A stretch of 57,104 bases of DNA from Helicobacter aurati (lineage in GTDB: Bacteria > Campylobacterota > Campylobacteria > Campylobacterales > Helicobacteraceae). Both the position numbers and the translations under genes were made by a program. The stretch covers positions 1-57,104 of the forward strand of contig NZ_NXLW01000013.1 in the NCBI RefSeq assembly GCF_003364265.1, in the 5' to 3' direction. The notes beneath the pieces are model-generated. The model had not been told where the DNA came from and made no database searches. It worked only from the letters and a program-made list of their open reading frames with translations. Position 1 is the stretch's first letter. The number at the start of each line of letters is the position of its first letter. This document shows, one piece after another, positions 8,645 to 17,398 of this stretch.

Positions 8645-8661
8645 GAGGCTTGTTAACTTTG

Positions 8662-8687
8662 CCTCCAGGTTTTCTGTGAAATGGAGG
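8662..8687 (+). promoter_or_regulatory. 5' leader hairpin before ctpA
   Basis: CCTCCA (8662-8667) pairs with TGGAGG (8682-8687), and inside the loop TTTC can pair with GAAA around TGT. There is no following T-run, so this is not an obvious terminator. The TGGAGG arm resembles a ribosome-binding sequence and would be hidden when folded, but it lies about 30 bases before the real site (AAGGTG) and start. A leader structure affecting mRNA stability is one possibility. Confidence 0.35.
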
Positions 8688-8718
8688 GATAATTTTAGAA
8701 TAAATCTAAGGTGCAGTA

Positions 8719-10092
8719 ATGAAACGTAAAAAAATAAATATCTATCTTTTATCTGGGATTCTATCATCAGCATTGCTCGTTGGTGGTTTCGGTATCTCAC
8801 AAAGCTATGATATTTCACAATCTTTAAACAATGCAATCGCTACACAAGATAAGCATGACAATAGCTCAAAACCTAAAAGAAAACTTAGTAGAGCGGAAAG
8901 GGATAAAGCGTTTCAAAGATTTCTGCATGCAGTAAATATTGTAGAGAACAGTTATGTCAATGACATTGATGCAAATGAAATTATTAACAAAGCCATTTCG
9001 GGATTGCTAAGTAACCTTGATGCTCATTCGGCTTACCTACAAAAAAAAGACTACGAAGATTTGCGAACAAAAACAAGTGGCAGCTTCAGCGGAATAGGTA
9101 TTACGGTAGGAATGAAAGATGGCGCATTAACAGTCATTGCACCGCTTGATGACACTCCAGCAAAAAAAGCAGGCTTAAAAAGTGGAGATATTATTCTTAA
9201 AATCGACGACAAACCAACACTCGACATGAAGATAGACCAAGCAGTCTCACTTATGAAAGGCAAAAGAGGCACTAAAGTAACACTTACAATTATTCGCTCA
9301 GATGAAAGTAAACCACTGGTTTTTGAAATAAAACGCGATGAAGTAAAAATCCGTTCGACACTAGTTTCGCATATTGAAGAAACTAATTATGCCTATTTAC
9401 GTGTTGCAAGCTTTGACCAAAACGTAACACAAGAGGCAAGAAAGGGCTTAAAGCAATTGGGTAAGATTGATGGTATTGTGCTTGATTTACGTAGTAACCC
9501 TGGAGGCTTACTTGATCAAGCCATAAACTTGGCAGGGCTATTTCTTGAAAATAAAATGATTGTCAGAGAAAAAGGTAAAACTGAAAATACTGAACTTAGA
9601 TCAAATATAAACGCAGATTTTAAAGATATTCCCCTAGTCGTATTAGTCAATGGTGGTAGTGCTTCTGCAAGTGAAATTGTAGCTGGAGCATTGCAGGACT
9701 ACAAACGAGCAATAGTTGTAGGGGAAACAACATTTGGCAAAGGAAGTGTACAAAAAATATTCCAATTTGACAATAAAGGAGAAGAGGCTTTAAAGCTTAC
9801 TGTTGCAAAGTATTATCTCCCTACTGGTAGAAGCATACAAGCAGTAGGAATTACACCAGATATTGTTGTAGCAGAAGGTGAAGTTCCATTGGGTTCACAA
9901 AATCAACTAGAATTTAAAGAAGCAGATTTAAAAAGACATCTCAAAAATGAATTTCTTAATGAAACAAAAGAAATCAACAAAGAAGTCAAAAAAGATTCTG
10001 AAAAAAATATTACTCAATCTATGATTGTGAAAGATATTCAACTTAAAAGTGCCATTGACATCTTAAAAGCTTGGGCTATCATACACAAATAG
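8719..10092 (+). CDS. ctpA: C-terminal processing peptidase (S41 family)
   Basis: Periplasmic serine protease of the CtpA/Prc family that trims or degrades exported proteins by recognising their C-termini. The 457 residues comprise a signal/anchor (about 8-28), a helical segment, a PDZ domain (about 120-200, GIGITVG and GLKSGDIIL) and an S41 catalytic domain. The Ser-Lys dyad is S316 (in GGSASASEI) and K341 (in FGKGSVQ), 25 apart as in Prc. The lysine-rich C-terminus is typical. AAGGTG precedes ATG 8719. purC follows 54 bases later on the same strand. Confidence 0.95.
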   Translation: MKRKKINIYLLSGILSSALLVGGFGISQSYDISQSLNNAIATQDKHDNSSKPKRKLSRAERDKAFQRFLHAVNIVENSYVNDIDANEIINKAISGLLSNLDAHSAYLQKKDYEDLRTKTSGSFSGIGITVGMKDGALTVIAPLDDTPAKKAGLKSGDIILKIDDKPTLDMKIDQAVSLMKGKRGTKVTLTIIRSDESKPLVFEIKRDEVKIRSTLVSHIEETNYAYLRVASFDQNVTQEARKGLKQLGKIDGIVLDLRSNPGGLLDQAINLAGLFLENKMIVREKGKTENTELRSNINADFKDIPLVVLVNGGSASASEIVAGALQDYKRAIVVGETTFGKGSVQKIFQFDNKGEEALKLTVAKYYLPTGRSIQAVGITPDIVVAEGEVPLGSQNQLEFKEADLKRHLKNEFLNETKEINKEVKKDSEKNITQSMIVKDIQLKSAIDILKAWAIIHK

Positions 10093-10146
10093 GCACAACA
10101 TCAACTATCTATTGTTTCACTTACATAATTTCCCAAAAGGACGAAT

Positions 10147-10998
10147 ATGATTGAATCTTCATTTGAATGCAATATTCCCACTTTAATAAATAACATAATA
10201 CACAATGAAAACCTGTTATATGAAGGTAAAGGGAAAAAACTCTACAAAATTCAGCCCGATTTGCTCAAACAGATTCAACAAAATATATTAACAGAACATA
10301 ACACAAAAGAAGAAATATTATTATGTGTCTTTAAAGACGACTTAACTGCATTCAACGCTCAAAAAACAAGCAGTGAAAAGGGTAAGGGGGAACTAAATTG
10401 TAAAATTTCAACTAAAATTTTCCACCTTTTAGAAGAAGAGCATATTTGCACGCACTACCTCTTTGTACGCCCCAATATTCTTGCCTATCTACCCAATAAT
10501 ATTATGTTCTGTAAAAAAATCAACATTATTCCACTTGAAGTTGTGACTCGCAACATCACAACAGGCAGTCTCGTTAAACGTTTGGGTATCCAAGAAAAAA
10601 TAACAATTAAAGATACACCGCTAAAAGAACCGTTAGTAGAATTCTACTATAAAAACGATTCACTTAATGACCCAATAGTTACAGAATCCCACTGCCTATT
10701 AATGAACTTAGCTACCATACAAGAAATTGATAGCCTTAAAAACATGGCATTAAAAATAAATAGTCTTCTTTCAAAATATTTTGAAAGAGCGAATTTAATA
10801 TTGGTAGATTTTAAGCTTGAATTTGGAAAGGACACAAACAACAAGATTCTTTTGGCAGATGAAATCAGTCCTGACAATTGTAGGTTATGGGATAAAGCAA
10901 CAGGTAAAAAAATGGATAAAGATATATTTCGTGAAGATATAGGAAATTTACACTCTGCTTACCATGAAGTCCTACAACGTCTTCTTGACAATAACTAA
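10147..10998 (+). CDS. purC: Phosphoribosylaminoimidazole-succinocarboxamide synthase
   Basis: De novo purine enzyme joining aspartate to CAIR with ATP. Motifs visible are YEGKGKKLYKI, FKDDLTAFNA, the SAICAR-synthetase signature PLEVVTRNITTGSL, and LILVDFKLEFG...LADEISPDNCRLWD. At 283 residues it is longer than the usual 235-250, owing to an N-terminal extension of about 20 residues and a small insertion; AAAGGA upstream supports ATG 10147. No purS/purQ follows, although those often accompany purC in this group. The window's right edge holds a broken purN. Confidence 0.95.
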   Translation: MIESSFECNIPTLINNIIHNENLLYEGKGKKLYKIQPDLLKQIQQNILTEHNTKEEILLCVFKDDLTAFNAQKTSSEKGKGELNCKISTKIFHLLEEEHICTHYLFVRPNILAYLPNNIMFCKKINIIPLEVVTRNITTGSLVKRLGIQEKITIKDTPLKEPLVEFYYKNDSLNDPIVTESHCLLMNLATIQEIDSLKNMALKINSLLSKYFERANLILVDFKLEFGKDTNNKILLADEISPDNCRLWDKATGKKMDKDIFREDIGNLHSAYHEVLQRLLDNN

Positions 10999-11077
10999 AA
11001 GCGCATGCTAAGCATCAAGCTTAAGCACAAGCTACGCTTAATACAATAAGTTTATACACTGCGAAATAAATCCTACC

Positions 11078-11740
11078 CTACTCCGCATCAATTTCAATCA
11101 AAGAAAATAGATGTACTTCTTTCTCAATTTCCTTTCTATCCTTAGTTTCTGCAAATTCCATAAGATTAATAAGACAACATAACTCAAGACATCTTGCCTC
11201 TAATCTTTTAATTAGCTTAATAGCAGCTTTTGCCGTACCGGCAGTTGCAATTAAATCATCAACCAAAATAACATTAACTCCTTTTAATCCCGAAAAAGCA
11301 TCCTCTTTGATTTCTAAGTGATCATTGCCATATTCCAAACTATATGATTCAGTAAAAACTTTCCCTGGTAATTTCGAACGTTTTCTAATAGGTACAAATC
11401 CCGCTCCTAATGCAAAAGCCAAAGCAGCACCAATAATAAATCCCCTTGCTTCGATACCTGCAATATATTCAACCTTATAAGCATGATAGCGATGCGCTAG
11501 CATGTCAATATACTCTTTAAAGAGTTTGCCATTATGAATAAATGTCGTAATATCCTGAAATATAATACCCTTTTTAGGAAAATCTTGAACCTGCGCAATA
11601 GAACATTGAATTTCTTCACGCAAAGTCGGCTTATGCTTAGCCATTTTCACCTCTCTATGATTGGAATCATCTATAATCAAATCCTCGTCATTAAAGGCAT
11701 TAATAGGCTTGGGTATATCTTTTTTTTGTGTGGCTCTCAT
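11078..11740 (-). CDS. apt: Adenine phosphoribosyltransferase
   Basis: Salvages adenine to AMP using PRPP. The catalytic core shows QDFPKKGIIFQDIT, GIEARGFIIG and the PRPP loop VILVDDLIATAGTA (about 157-170). Two starts are plausible: ATG 11740 with AAAGGA (220 residues), and ATG 11644 with GAGAGG (188 residues, beginning MAKHKPTLREE). The shorter form matches the family's usual 170-185 residues; the 32-residue extension is acidic and unlike known Apt. It is the last gene of the leftward lepB-M50-rpiB-coiled-coil-apt block, an order I recall from H. pylori HP0572-HP0576. Confidence 0.92.
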   Translation of the reverse strand: MRATQKKDIPKPINAFNDEDLIIDDSNHREVKMAKHKPTLREEIQCSIAQVQDFPKKGIIFQDITTFIHNGKLFKEYIDMLAHRYHAYKVEYIAGIEARGFIIGAALAFALGAGFVPIRKRSKLPGKVFTESYSLEYGNDHLEIKEDAFSGLKGVNVILVDDLIATAGTAKAAIKLIKRLEARCLELCCLINLMEFAETKDRKEIEKEVHLFSLIEIDAE

Positions 11741-11796
11741 AAATTTCCTTTAAAAATAAACTTAATTAATGATGTGATTATAATCATAAGAAATAA

Positions 11797-12135
11797 TTAC
11801 AATAAAGCTTCAATCTTTTGTTCCAAGTCCTTGATTCGAGTCTTATAGTTATCCGTTTCAATTCTATATTGGGAATTACGTTGCTTAAGGGTTTTCACTT
11901 CACTTTTCAAAGAGTTAAGCTCTTTAGTAAGAATATCAATATTACCAAGTGCTCTTTGCAAAGAAAGCTGATGTTTCTGAATGAGAACCTCTGTTTCTAC
12001 CAATGTGTAGCGCATGTGTGCCGATTGTTTTTTTTCCTTTTGCGCGATACTTTTATAATAGAAAGCAGCAACCACCATAAATAGAATGAATAGAATGAAG
12101 ATAACTAAAGCAAACCATTGAACCAGTGCATTCAT
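11797..12135 (-). CDS. Membrane-anchored coiled-coil protein, unknown
   Basis: A 112-residue protein with one N-terminal membrane helix (about 7-27) followed by an almost continuous coiled coil (about 45-112) with regular Leu/Ile heptads. GGGGAGAG upstream supports ATG 12135. Function is unknown. It keeps the same place between rpiB and apt that a similar small protein has in H. pylori, so it is probably a real conserved gene. FtsB/FtsL-like or scaffold roles are possible, but nothing specific is visible. Confidence 0.75.
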   Translation of the reverse strand: MNALVQWFALVIFILFILFMVVAAFYYKSIAQKEKKQSAHMRYTLVETEVLIQKHQLSLQRALGNIDILTKELNSLKSEVKTLKQRNSQYRIETDNYKTRIKDLEQKIEALL

Positions 12136-12179
12136 TATGTCTCTCCCCTTATATCCGTTGTATATTTCTATAAATATAT

Positions 12180-12611
12180 CTATATATAATCGCTCAATTT
12201 AGCTACTCTTTGAGTATGTCTGCCACCCTCAAAATCAAAGCCTAAGAAACTTTCAACAATAGCGATCGCTATCTCATTGCCAAGCAATCTTTCTCCCAAA
12301 CATAACACATTGGCATCATTGTGCATACGTGCTAACATAGCCATATAAGGATTGAGACATAAAGCTGCTCGGATATTCCTGTACCTATTAGCAGCAATAC
12401 TCATACCAATTCCACTACCACAAATAAGAACACCTTTAGAATCCTGCGCTAAATCAATCTCTCTACAAAGCAAACCTGCTATATCTGGATAATCAACTTT
12501 TTGTGTTGTAGAAACACCCAAATCAGTATAAACTATATTATGTGTCTGACAATATTCCAACAAAATCCCTTTTAATTTAACACCTGCGTGATCATTCGCA
12601 ATAAAAAGCAT
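12180..12611 (-). CDS. rpiB: Ribose-5-phosphate isomerase B
   Basis: Interconverts ribose-5-phosphate and ribulose-5-phosphate in the pentose phosphate pathway. The 143 residues show ANDHAG near the N-terminus, YPDIA, the catalytic Cys 64 in LICGSGIGMSIAANR, and RMHNDANVLCLG. Length is typical of the RpiB/LacAB family. AAGGG precedes ATG 12611. It is 14 bases downstream of the M50 protease gene. Confidence 0.95.
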   Translation of the reverse strand: MLFIANDHAGVKLKGILLEYCQTHNIVYTDLGVSTTQKVDYPDIAGLLCREIDLAQDSKGVLICGSGIGMSIAANRYRNIRAALCLNPYMAMLARMHNDANVLCLGERLLGNEIAIAIVESFLGFDFEGGRHTQRVAKLSDYI

Positions 12612-12625
12612 AAAAACCCTTATCG

Positions 12626-13288
12626 TTAGATTGTTAGAAACATCATCACTGTAATGCGTATTACATTGAATATTGCCTCTCTTGTTAAAGGAAAAAGCAA
12701 TAATAAAATGAGGATAATCATACCATAATTTTCAAATTTATTATACAAAGACGCAAAAACACTGCTGTTAAACATCAGCCCTAAATAAGCAAGAGCTTTT
12801 GAACCATCTAAAGGTGGAATAGGCAATAAATTAAATACTCCCAAAACAATATTCACATAAAGCAAAATGAAAAAGAATTGCAAACTTAAAGATTGTGTAT
12901 CTAAGAGATGAAAACTTAAACCTAACTTCAGAATCACAACACAACAAAATGCCATAAAAAAGTTATAAAACACGCCAGCAAGTGCTACAAGCATACATGC
13001 TTTATAGCCTCCATTATCACGTACCGTATCTATATCCACAGGAACAGGCTTAGCATAACCAAACATAATGGGCGAACCCATAACAATAAGAGTAAGTGGA
13101 ATAATAATTGAACCGAACAAATCAATATGGGAACGAGGATTAATGCTTAATCTGCCCTCTCGTCTTGCAGTATTGTCGCCATATTTTAATGCAACTAATC
13201 CGTGCATAATCTCATGTCCAATAGCAGCTATCAGTAATGCTACAATTTGGAATATAACAAGGATAACATCTAGTTTGCTAATATCCAT
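12626..13288 (-). CDS. M50-family (site-2-protease-like) membrane metalloprotease
   Basis: Compact intramembrane zinc protease of 220 residues with about five or six membrane segments and no PDZ domain. The zinc motif HEIMH is at residues 25-29 and the third ligand region is NLLPIPPLDG (153-162, Asp 161). It resembles the short M50 proteins conserved in Campylobacterota rather than RseP. AAGGA precedes ATG 13288. The substrate is unknown. It lies between lepB and rpiB. Confidence 0.85.
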   Translation of the reverse strand: MDISKLDVILVIFQIVALLIAAIGHEIMHGLVALKYGDNTARREGRLSINPRSHIDLFGSIIIPLTLIVMGSPIMFGYAKPVPVDIDTVRDNGGYKACMLVALAGVFYNFFMAFCCVVILKLGLSFHLLDTQSLSLQFFFILLYVNIVLGVFNLLPIPPLDGSKALAYLGLMFNSSVFASLYNKFENYGMIILILLLLFPLTREAIFNVIRITVMMFLTI

Positions 13289-13367
13289 AATTTTTCCTTA
13301 TTAAAGAATCGGAACAAAGAATCTGATATAAATAGATTCTTAATACTTCAAATCTATATGACAAAAA

Positions 13368-14303
13368 TCAATACATTAATACATTACACGGTGTTGCAAC
13401 GTAATAACGGCATTCTCCATCAAAAATTTTTGCGTCATGTTCTAAAGTACTTATATGTTTAAACATTCTATCCCAGCGAACTTTATAGCGATTCTTTGGC
13501 TCTCTAGCATTGGATTCTATACTTTCTGCAAGTGTCAAGCTAAACCATGTAATCCAAGGCTTGCCAATAACACGGCTGTAATCAATAACACCCCAAAATC
13601 TTGAATCTTCGCTATTATCTCGATTATCTCCTACCATAAAAAAACTATCAGATGGAACTTGTGTATAAAAAACCTCTTCACCATCTGCCAATTTGATTTG
13701 CATGGCGATACCTTTACCACTTGTTGAAGAATTGTGCATTCCAAATTGTGCGCGAAACTTCATATGAAAATAACTGACATAAGGCACTATTGTGCCACCC
13801 TTTTCGCCATAATGAATACCTAAAAATTCCTTAGAATAAGGCTCTTTCACATAAGCCTCACCGAAAAAAGTTTTTGTGTCATAATCTTTAAAATGTGTTG
13901 TGATATAAGAATCTCCCTCTACTGGTCGAAGATACATTCCATCCTTAGCAAAAATCACTTTATCGCCACCAATAGCAAAATTACGTTTGATGTAATAGGT
14001 TTTATCATCTCCTGGAGGATTAAAAACAACTATATCTCCGCGCATTGGTCTATCGCCAACAATCAAATGCCTATCACCTCGTATATCCGGAAAAATCGGA
14101 ATCTCAAGCCAAGGAATCTTTGGAAGAGGTATGCCATAAGCAAATTTTTTAACAAGCATCATATCGCCTTCGTAAAGTGTCCCCACCATCGAACGACTAG
14201 GAATAATAAAACCTTGTGCCACAAAAAATATAAGTGCTAATACAGAGATAATAGCACCTACCCAACTAGTAAAAAACCCATAAACGGCAGATAAAAATTT
14301 CAT
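13368..14303 (-). CDS. lepB: Signal peptidase I
   Basis: Inner-membrane serine protease that removes signal peptides. One N-terminal membrane helix (about 15-34) precedes the catalytic Ser 38 in PSRSM; the general-base Lys 106 lies in YYIKR, and the box E-like GDNRDNSEDSRFWG is present. The 311 residues include an insertion between the boxes, common in Helicobacter LepB. AAGGA precedes ATG 14303. It is the first gene of its leftward block; no folD precedes it here. Confidence 0.95.
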   Translation of the reverse strand: MKFLSAVYGFFTSWVGAIISVLALIFFVAQGFIIPSRSMVGTLYEGDMMLVKKFAYGIPLPKIPWLEIPIFPDIRGDRHLIVGDRPMRGDIVVFNPPGDDKTYYIKRNFAIGGDKVIFAKDGMYLRPVEGDSYITTHFKDYDTKTFFGEAYVKEPYSKEFLGIHYGEKGGTIVPYVSYFHMKFRAQFGMHNSSTSGKGIAMQIKLADGEEVFYTQVPSDSFFMVGDNRDNSEDSRFWGVIDYSRVIGKPWITWFSLTLAESIESNAREPKNRYKVRWDRMFKHISTLEHDAKIFDGECRYYVATPCNVLMY

Positions 14304-14479
14304 TTATTTTCCTTATGACCTTTTAATAAGGCGACTCTAGAAATTGAGATAAACAGATTCTACTACAATACTCTAAATTTTAGCGGCACATTGGCACATT
14401 GATATGCAATGTAATCTAACCAAAAATTGTTAAGACGATTCTATGATTTACTTCCTGGTACTTATATGTGCAACAAAAT

Positions 14480-16597
14480 TCAACGCTGCAATAATGAATG
14501 ATTGATTCTGAAAACCTTAAATGAATTGTTGCTGTACTGCAATTCCAATAATCTTCTATTAATTACTTTGTCGCTCATAGAATCGTTTTTGATAGAAGGA
14601 GTCCAACCAAAATCTTTAGCCATTACTACATAGTCTGCTTTTTGCATATTTTCCTCATTCAAGTCAAATGCCGCAAAAGATAGCCGCTGCGTAAATAAAT
14701 GCAAGACGCGAGGTTTAATAAAAATAATCACACTTTCCTTAGGGGTATGCTCTTTAATATAATGATACATTTGTATAGAATCATCGCTAGTTGATCCGTA
14801 ATTAGAAATCCTAGGCATATTGTTTATAATGCGTTTTGCATCTACAAAGATATGATAACCAATAAGCATTACAGCAAGAATAAAAGTAATAAACACCATC
14901 TTGATTCTCTTGGCAAAAAACACACCTACTACAAAGAAATAAACATAAAACGGAACAAGAGGCAATATTGCACGTTCTCCAATATTAATCCATAAAGAAT
15001 AAAGACACAAATAGCCTAAACAAAAAATCAAACAAAATGCTTCCTTTGCCCACAAGTGGTAAATAGCAATACAAACAAAAGGGATGCTAACAATCCCCAC
15101 AATAATCTTAACAGCACCAAAAATAAACGCGCATTGACACAAAAAAGTAAAAAACATAGCTATATTATGAAAAATAGCAAATTGTAGAAAATGTGTATTC
15201 CCACTATTACCAAAACCAAGCCACAATGATAATGCTAACTCGAGTAACCCACACACAATGAGCGGTAGTAAAAAAATCAGTACAATCACTGACCGATGCT
15301 TGTTCAAATAAGGAAATCCCATTAACGACACATAAGGATTGGACAAAGACTGCAAAATAGCAAACTTCATTTGTATCAATAACAAAATATAGTAACACAC
15401 TAATGTTAAAGGTAGTACTAAACCATTTGTCCGCATCGCAATGGCAATAAACATTGCAAAACCTGCAAGCAACACTTTAACAACAAGTAAAAACAGCGAT
15501 TGAGAAGCAGAACGTAAAAAAGAATCCAACAAAGCAATAGCGACTATACACCAAGCCATAAATGGAAAATCGCTTACCAATGAATTACTAAACCATAATA
15601 GATTCGGATTGCATGCAAAAAATAACACTATCACACAAGCGGTAAGATAATACAATCTTTTGCATAAAAAATAATATAACGCTATTAGGAACATTCCAAA
15701 ATGACAAACCATAATAAGTTTTAAACCAAAAAAGTTTAAACCGAATAGATATAAAAAAGGCACAAATAAAAGTGGTAATCCCCAAGGATATGTAGGGGGA
15801 CCATATAACGTAGAAGTAAAATGATGAGTATTATCAATAATAAAAGCATTCTCGAGCTTATATTCTGCAACCTTTCCCTGCATAATACTTAAAGCCTGAT
15901 GAATGTATGCGCTAAAATCTCCTCCCCAATCATGTCCATTATCAATAAACATATAACACATCAACATTCCAAACAAAGACAATGAACAGGCAATGAGATG
16001 AAATAATGTCGGCTTGGGAATATCGGATATATATATATATATATATGGAGTAGTACGTTTATCTACGCACGATAATAAATAAGAACAGGAAAGAATCAAG
16101 AAAACCCCTAGCAAATAATACACACTAAAACTAAGAAATGTTCGCAACGGAAACGATACTTTATATTTCACATTTCCAACGATTGCATCCTGATTCAGAA
16201 CCTCTTGTGTAGTCCACTCAATTGTTCTTTGATTAGAAGAAAAGACAAGATTCCGACAAATATCTAGTGAAGATATTGCATGATTATTGTATTCACAAAT
16301 AGTATTGTTGAATTGAATAGAAGTAACTTCTATATTAGAAATATTTTTTTGAGGGCGGAAAATCTTACTAGGAAAAAGAAGCTTCAACGTATAGCGATAA
16401 GATAGAACGTTGCTCTCAATATCAGAGGAATGAGATTCTAAAGAACTGCCATCAACAGCTATATTAATCACTTTGATATTGGCTTCATAAATCCTTTGTT
16501 TGCTAAGCAAACCGCAAATCAACCATGCACTAGATGCAATAAGAAATACAATACTCCAGACAATCAATACAGGCTTCACCCATTTATGCAATAACAT
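14480..16597 (-). CDS. GT-C fold membrane glycosyltransferase (GT39/PMT-like)
   Basis: A large 705-residue polytopic protein with about twelve membrane segments. It resembles lipid-linked-sugar-dependent glycosyltransferases: an acidic periplasmic motif (HDWGGDFSAY) follows the first core membrane segment, then GPPTYPWGLPLL, then alternating hydrophobic helices and a soluble C-terminal part. An extra N-terminal soluble segment (about 35-165) between the first two helices is unusual. The acceptor and donor sugars are unknown. An (AT)10 tract lies inside the frame, encoding alternating Tyr-Ile just before that acidic region; slippage would shift the frame. AAGGAT precedes ATG 16597. It is monocistronic by spacing. 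Confidence 0.75.
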   Translation of the reverse strand: MLLHKWVKPVLIVWSIVFLIASSAWLICGLLSKQRIYEANIKVINIAVDGSSLESHSSDIESNVLSYRYTLKLLFPSKIFRPQKNISNIEVTSIQFNNTICEYNNHAISSLDICRNLVFSSNQRTIEWTTQEVLNQDAIVGNVKYKVSFPLRTFLSFSVYYLLGVFLILSCSYLLSCVDKRTTPYIYIYISDIPKPTLFHLIACSLSLFGMLMCYMFIDNGHDWGGDFSAYIHQALSIMQGKVAEYKLENAFIIDNTHHFTSTLYGPPTYPWGLPLLFVPFLYLFGLNFFGLKLIMVCHFGMFLIALYYFLCKRLYYLTACVIVLFFACNPNLLWFSNSLVSDFPFMAWCIVAIALLDSFLRSASQSLFLLVVKVLLAGFAMFIAIAMRTNGLVLPLTLVCYYILLLIQMKFAILQSLSNPYVSLMGFPYLNKHRSVIVLIFLLPLIVCGLLELALSLWLGFGNSGNTHFLQFAIFHNIAMFFTFLCQCAFIFGAVKIIVGIVSIPFVCIAIYHLWAKEAFCLIFCLGYLCLYSLWINIGERAILPLVPFYVYFFVVGVFFAKRIKMVFITFILAVMLIGYHIFVDAKRIINNMPRISNYGSTSDDSIQMYHYIKEHTPKESVIIFIKPRVLHLFTQRLSFAAFDLNEENMQKADYVVMAKDFGWTPSIKNDSMSDKVINRRLLELQYSNNSFKVFRINHSLLQR
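16027..16046. repeat. (AT)10 dinucleotide microsatellite inside the GT-C gene
   Basis: Twenty bases of uninterrupted AT repeat, read on the minus strand as alternating Tyr and Ile codons. The current copy number keeps the 705-codon frame open. Gain or loss of one unit changes length by 2 bases and would frameshift the glycosyltransferase about 190 codons in. Such dinucleotide tracts are known contingency loci in Helicobacter. Confidence 0.9.
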
Positions 16598-16698
16598 CCT
16601 ATATCCTTATATTATTGAGTTACACGCGATTGCTATCTTTCAGCCAACATTAAGAAAAATTATCTTATTTTACAAGACAAAGAGATAAAGGTACGACG

Positions 16699-17367
16699 GT
16701 GCAATTTCAAGAACTCTTAGACTTTGATTTTATTTATTCTATTTTACCAATCTTTTGGAAAGCATTCTTATTGACACTTCAAGTTTCAGCAATAGGTATA
16801 TTAGGTGCAACTTTTATTGGGTTTTTTCTTGCCATAATTTTGTATTACCGTATTCCTTATTTATATCGAATCTCACGTGTTTATATTGAAATATCACGTA
16901 ACACACCTTTGCTTATTCAACTCTTTTTCTTATATTTTGGATTAGGCGTTTGGGTAAATATCTCAAACTTCTGGTGTGCGATATTTGGTGTTATTTTCCT
17001 TGGAGCAAGCTATATGGCTGAATCATTTCGATTGGGACTACAACAAGTGCATAAGATTCAAATAGAGCAAGCACTCTCATTGGGTTTTAGCCGATTGCAG
17101 ATTCTAAGATTTATTATTCTGCCACAAAGCATAGGGGTCTCTATGCCAGCAATTTGTGCAAATATACTTTTTTTAATCAAAGAAACGTCAATTGTCGGTG
17201 CTATCGCCCTACCAGATATAATGGCAATAGCCAAAGAAATCATAGGCATTTATAGCCAAACTAATGAGGCATTATTTTTGCTGATTGTAGCTTATCTCAT
17301 TATGCTTCTACCCTTAAGTTTTATTTTCATGGCATTAGAGAAATACTGCAAAAGAATATATAATTAG
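16699..17367 (+). CDS. Amino-acid ABC transporter permease (GlnP/HisM family)
   Basis: Inner-membrane permease of a polar-amino-acid importer. The 222 residues have about five membrane helices and the family's EAA loop region (YMAESFRLGLQQV...QIEQALSLGFSRLQ). SRNTPLLIQLFFLYFGLG is the typical segment after helix 2. The start is GTG 16699 with AAAGG upstream. No binding protein, ATPase or second permease adjoins it; a related permease lies at 46100. proC follows 31 bases later. Confidence 0.88.
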   Translation: MQFQELLDFDFIYSILPIFWKAFLLTLQVSAIGILGATFIGFFLAIILYYRIPYLYRISRVYIEISRNTPLLIQLFFLYFGLGVWVNISNFWCAIFGVIFLGASYMAESFRLGLQQVHKIQIEQALSLGFSRLQILRFIILPQSIGVSMPAICANILFLIKETSIVGAIALPDIMAIAKEIIGIYSQTNEALFLLIVAYLIMLLPLSFIFMALEKYCKRIYN

Positions 17368-17398
17368 TTGCAACAAAGAAATTTTACAAAGGACTACT

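Noticed and set aside
10999-11077. Strong bidirectional terminator between purC and apt
   Set aside because: AAGCG/CGCTT and inner GCTT/AAGC elements suggest a stem, but the pairing is broken and no T-run follows, so it was not called.
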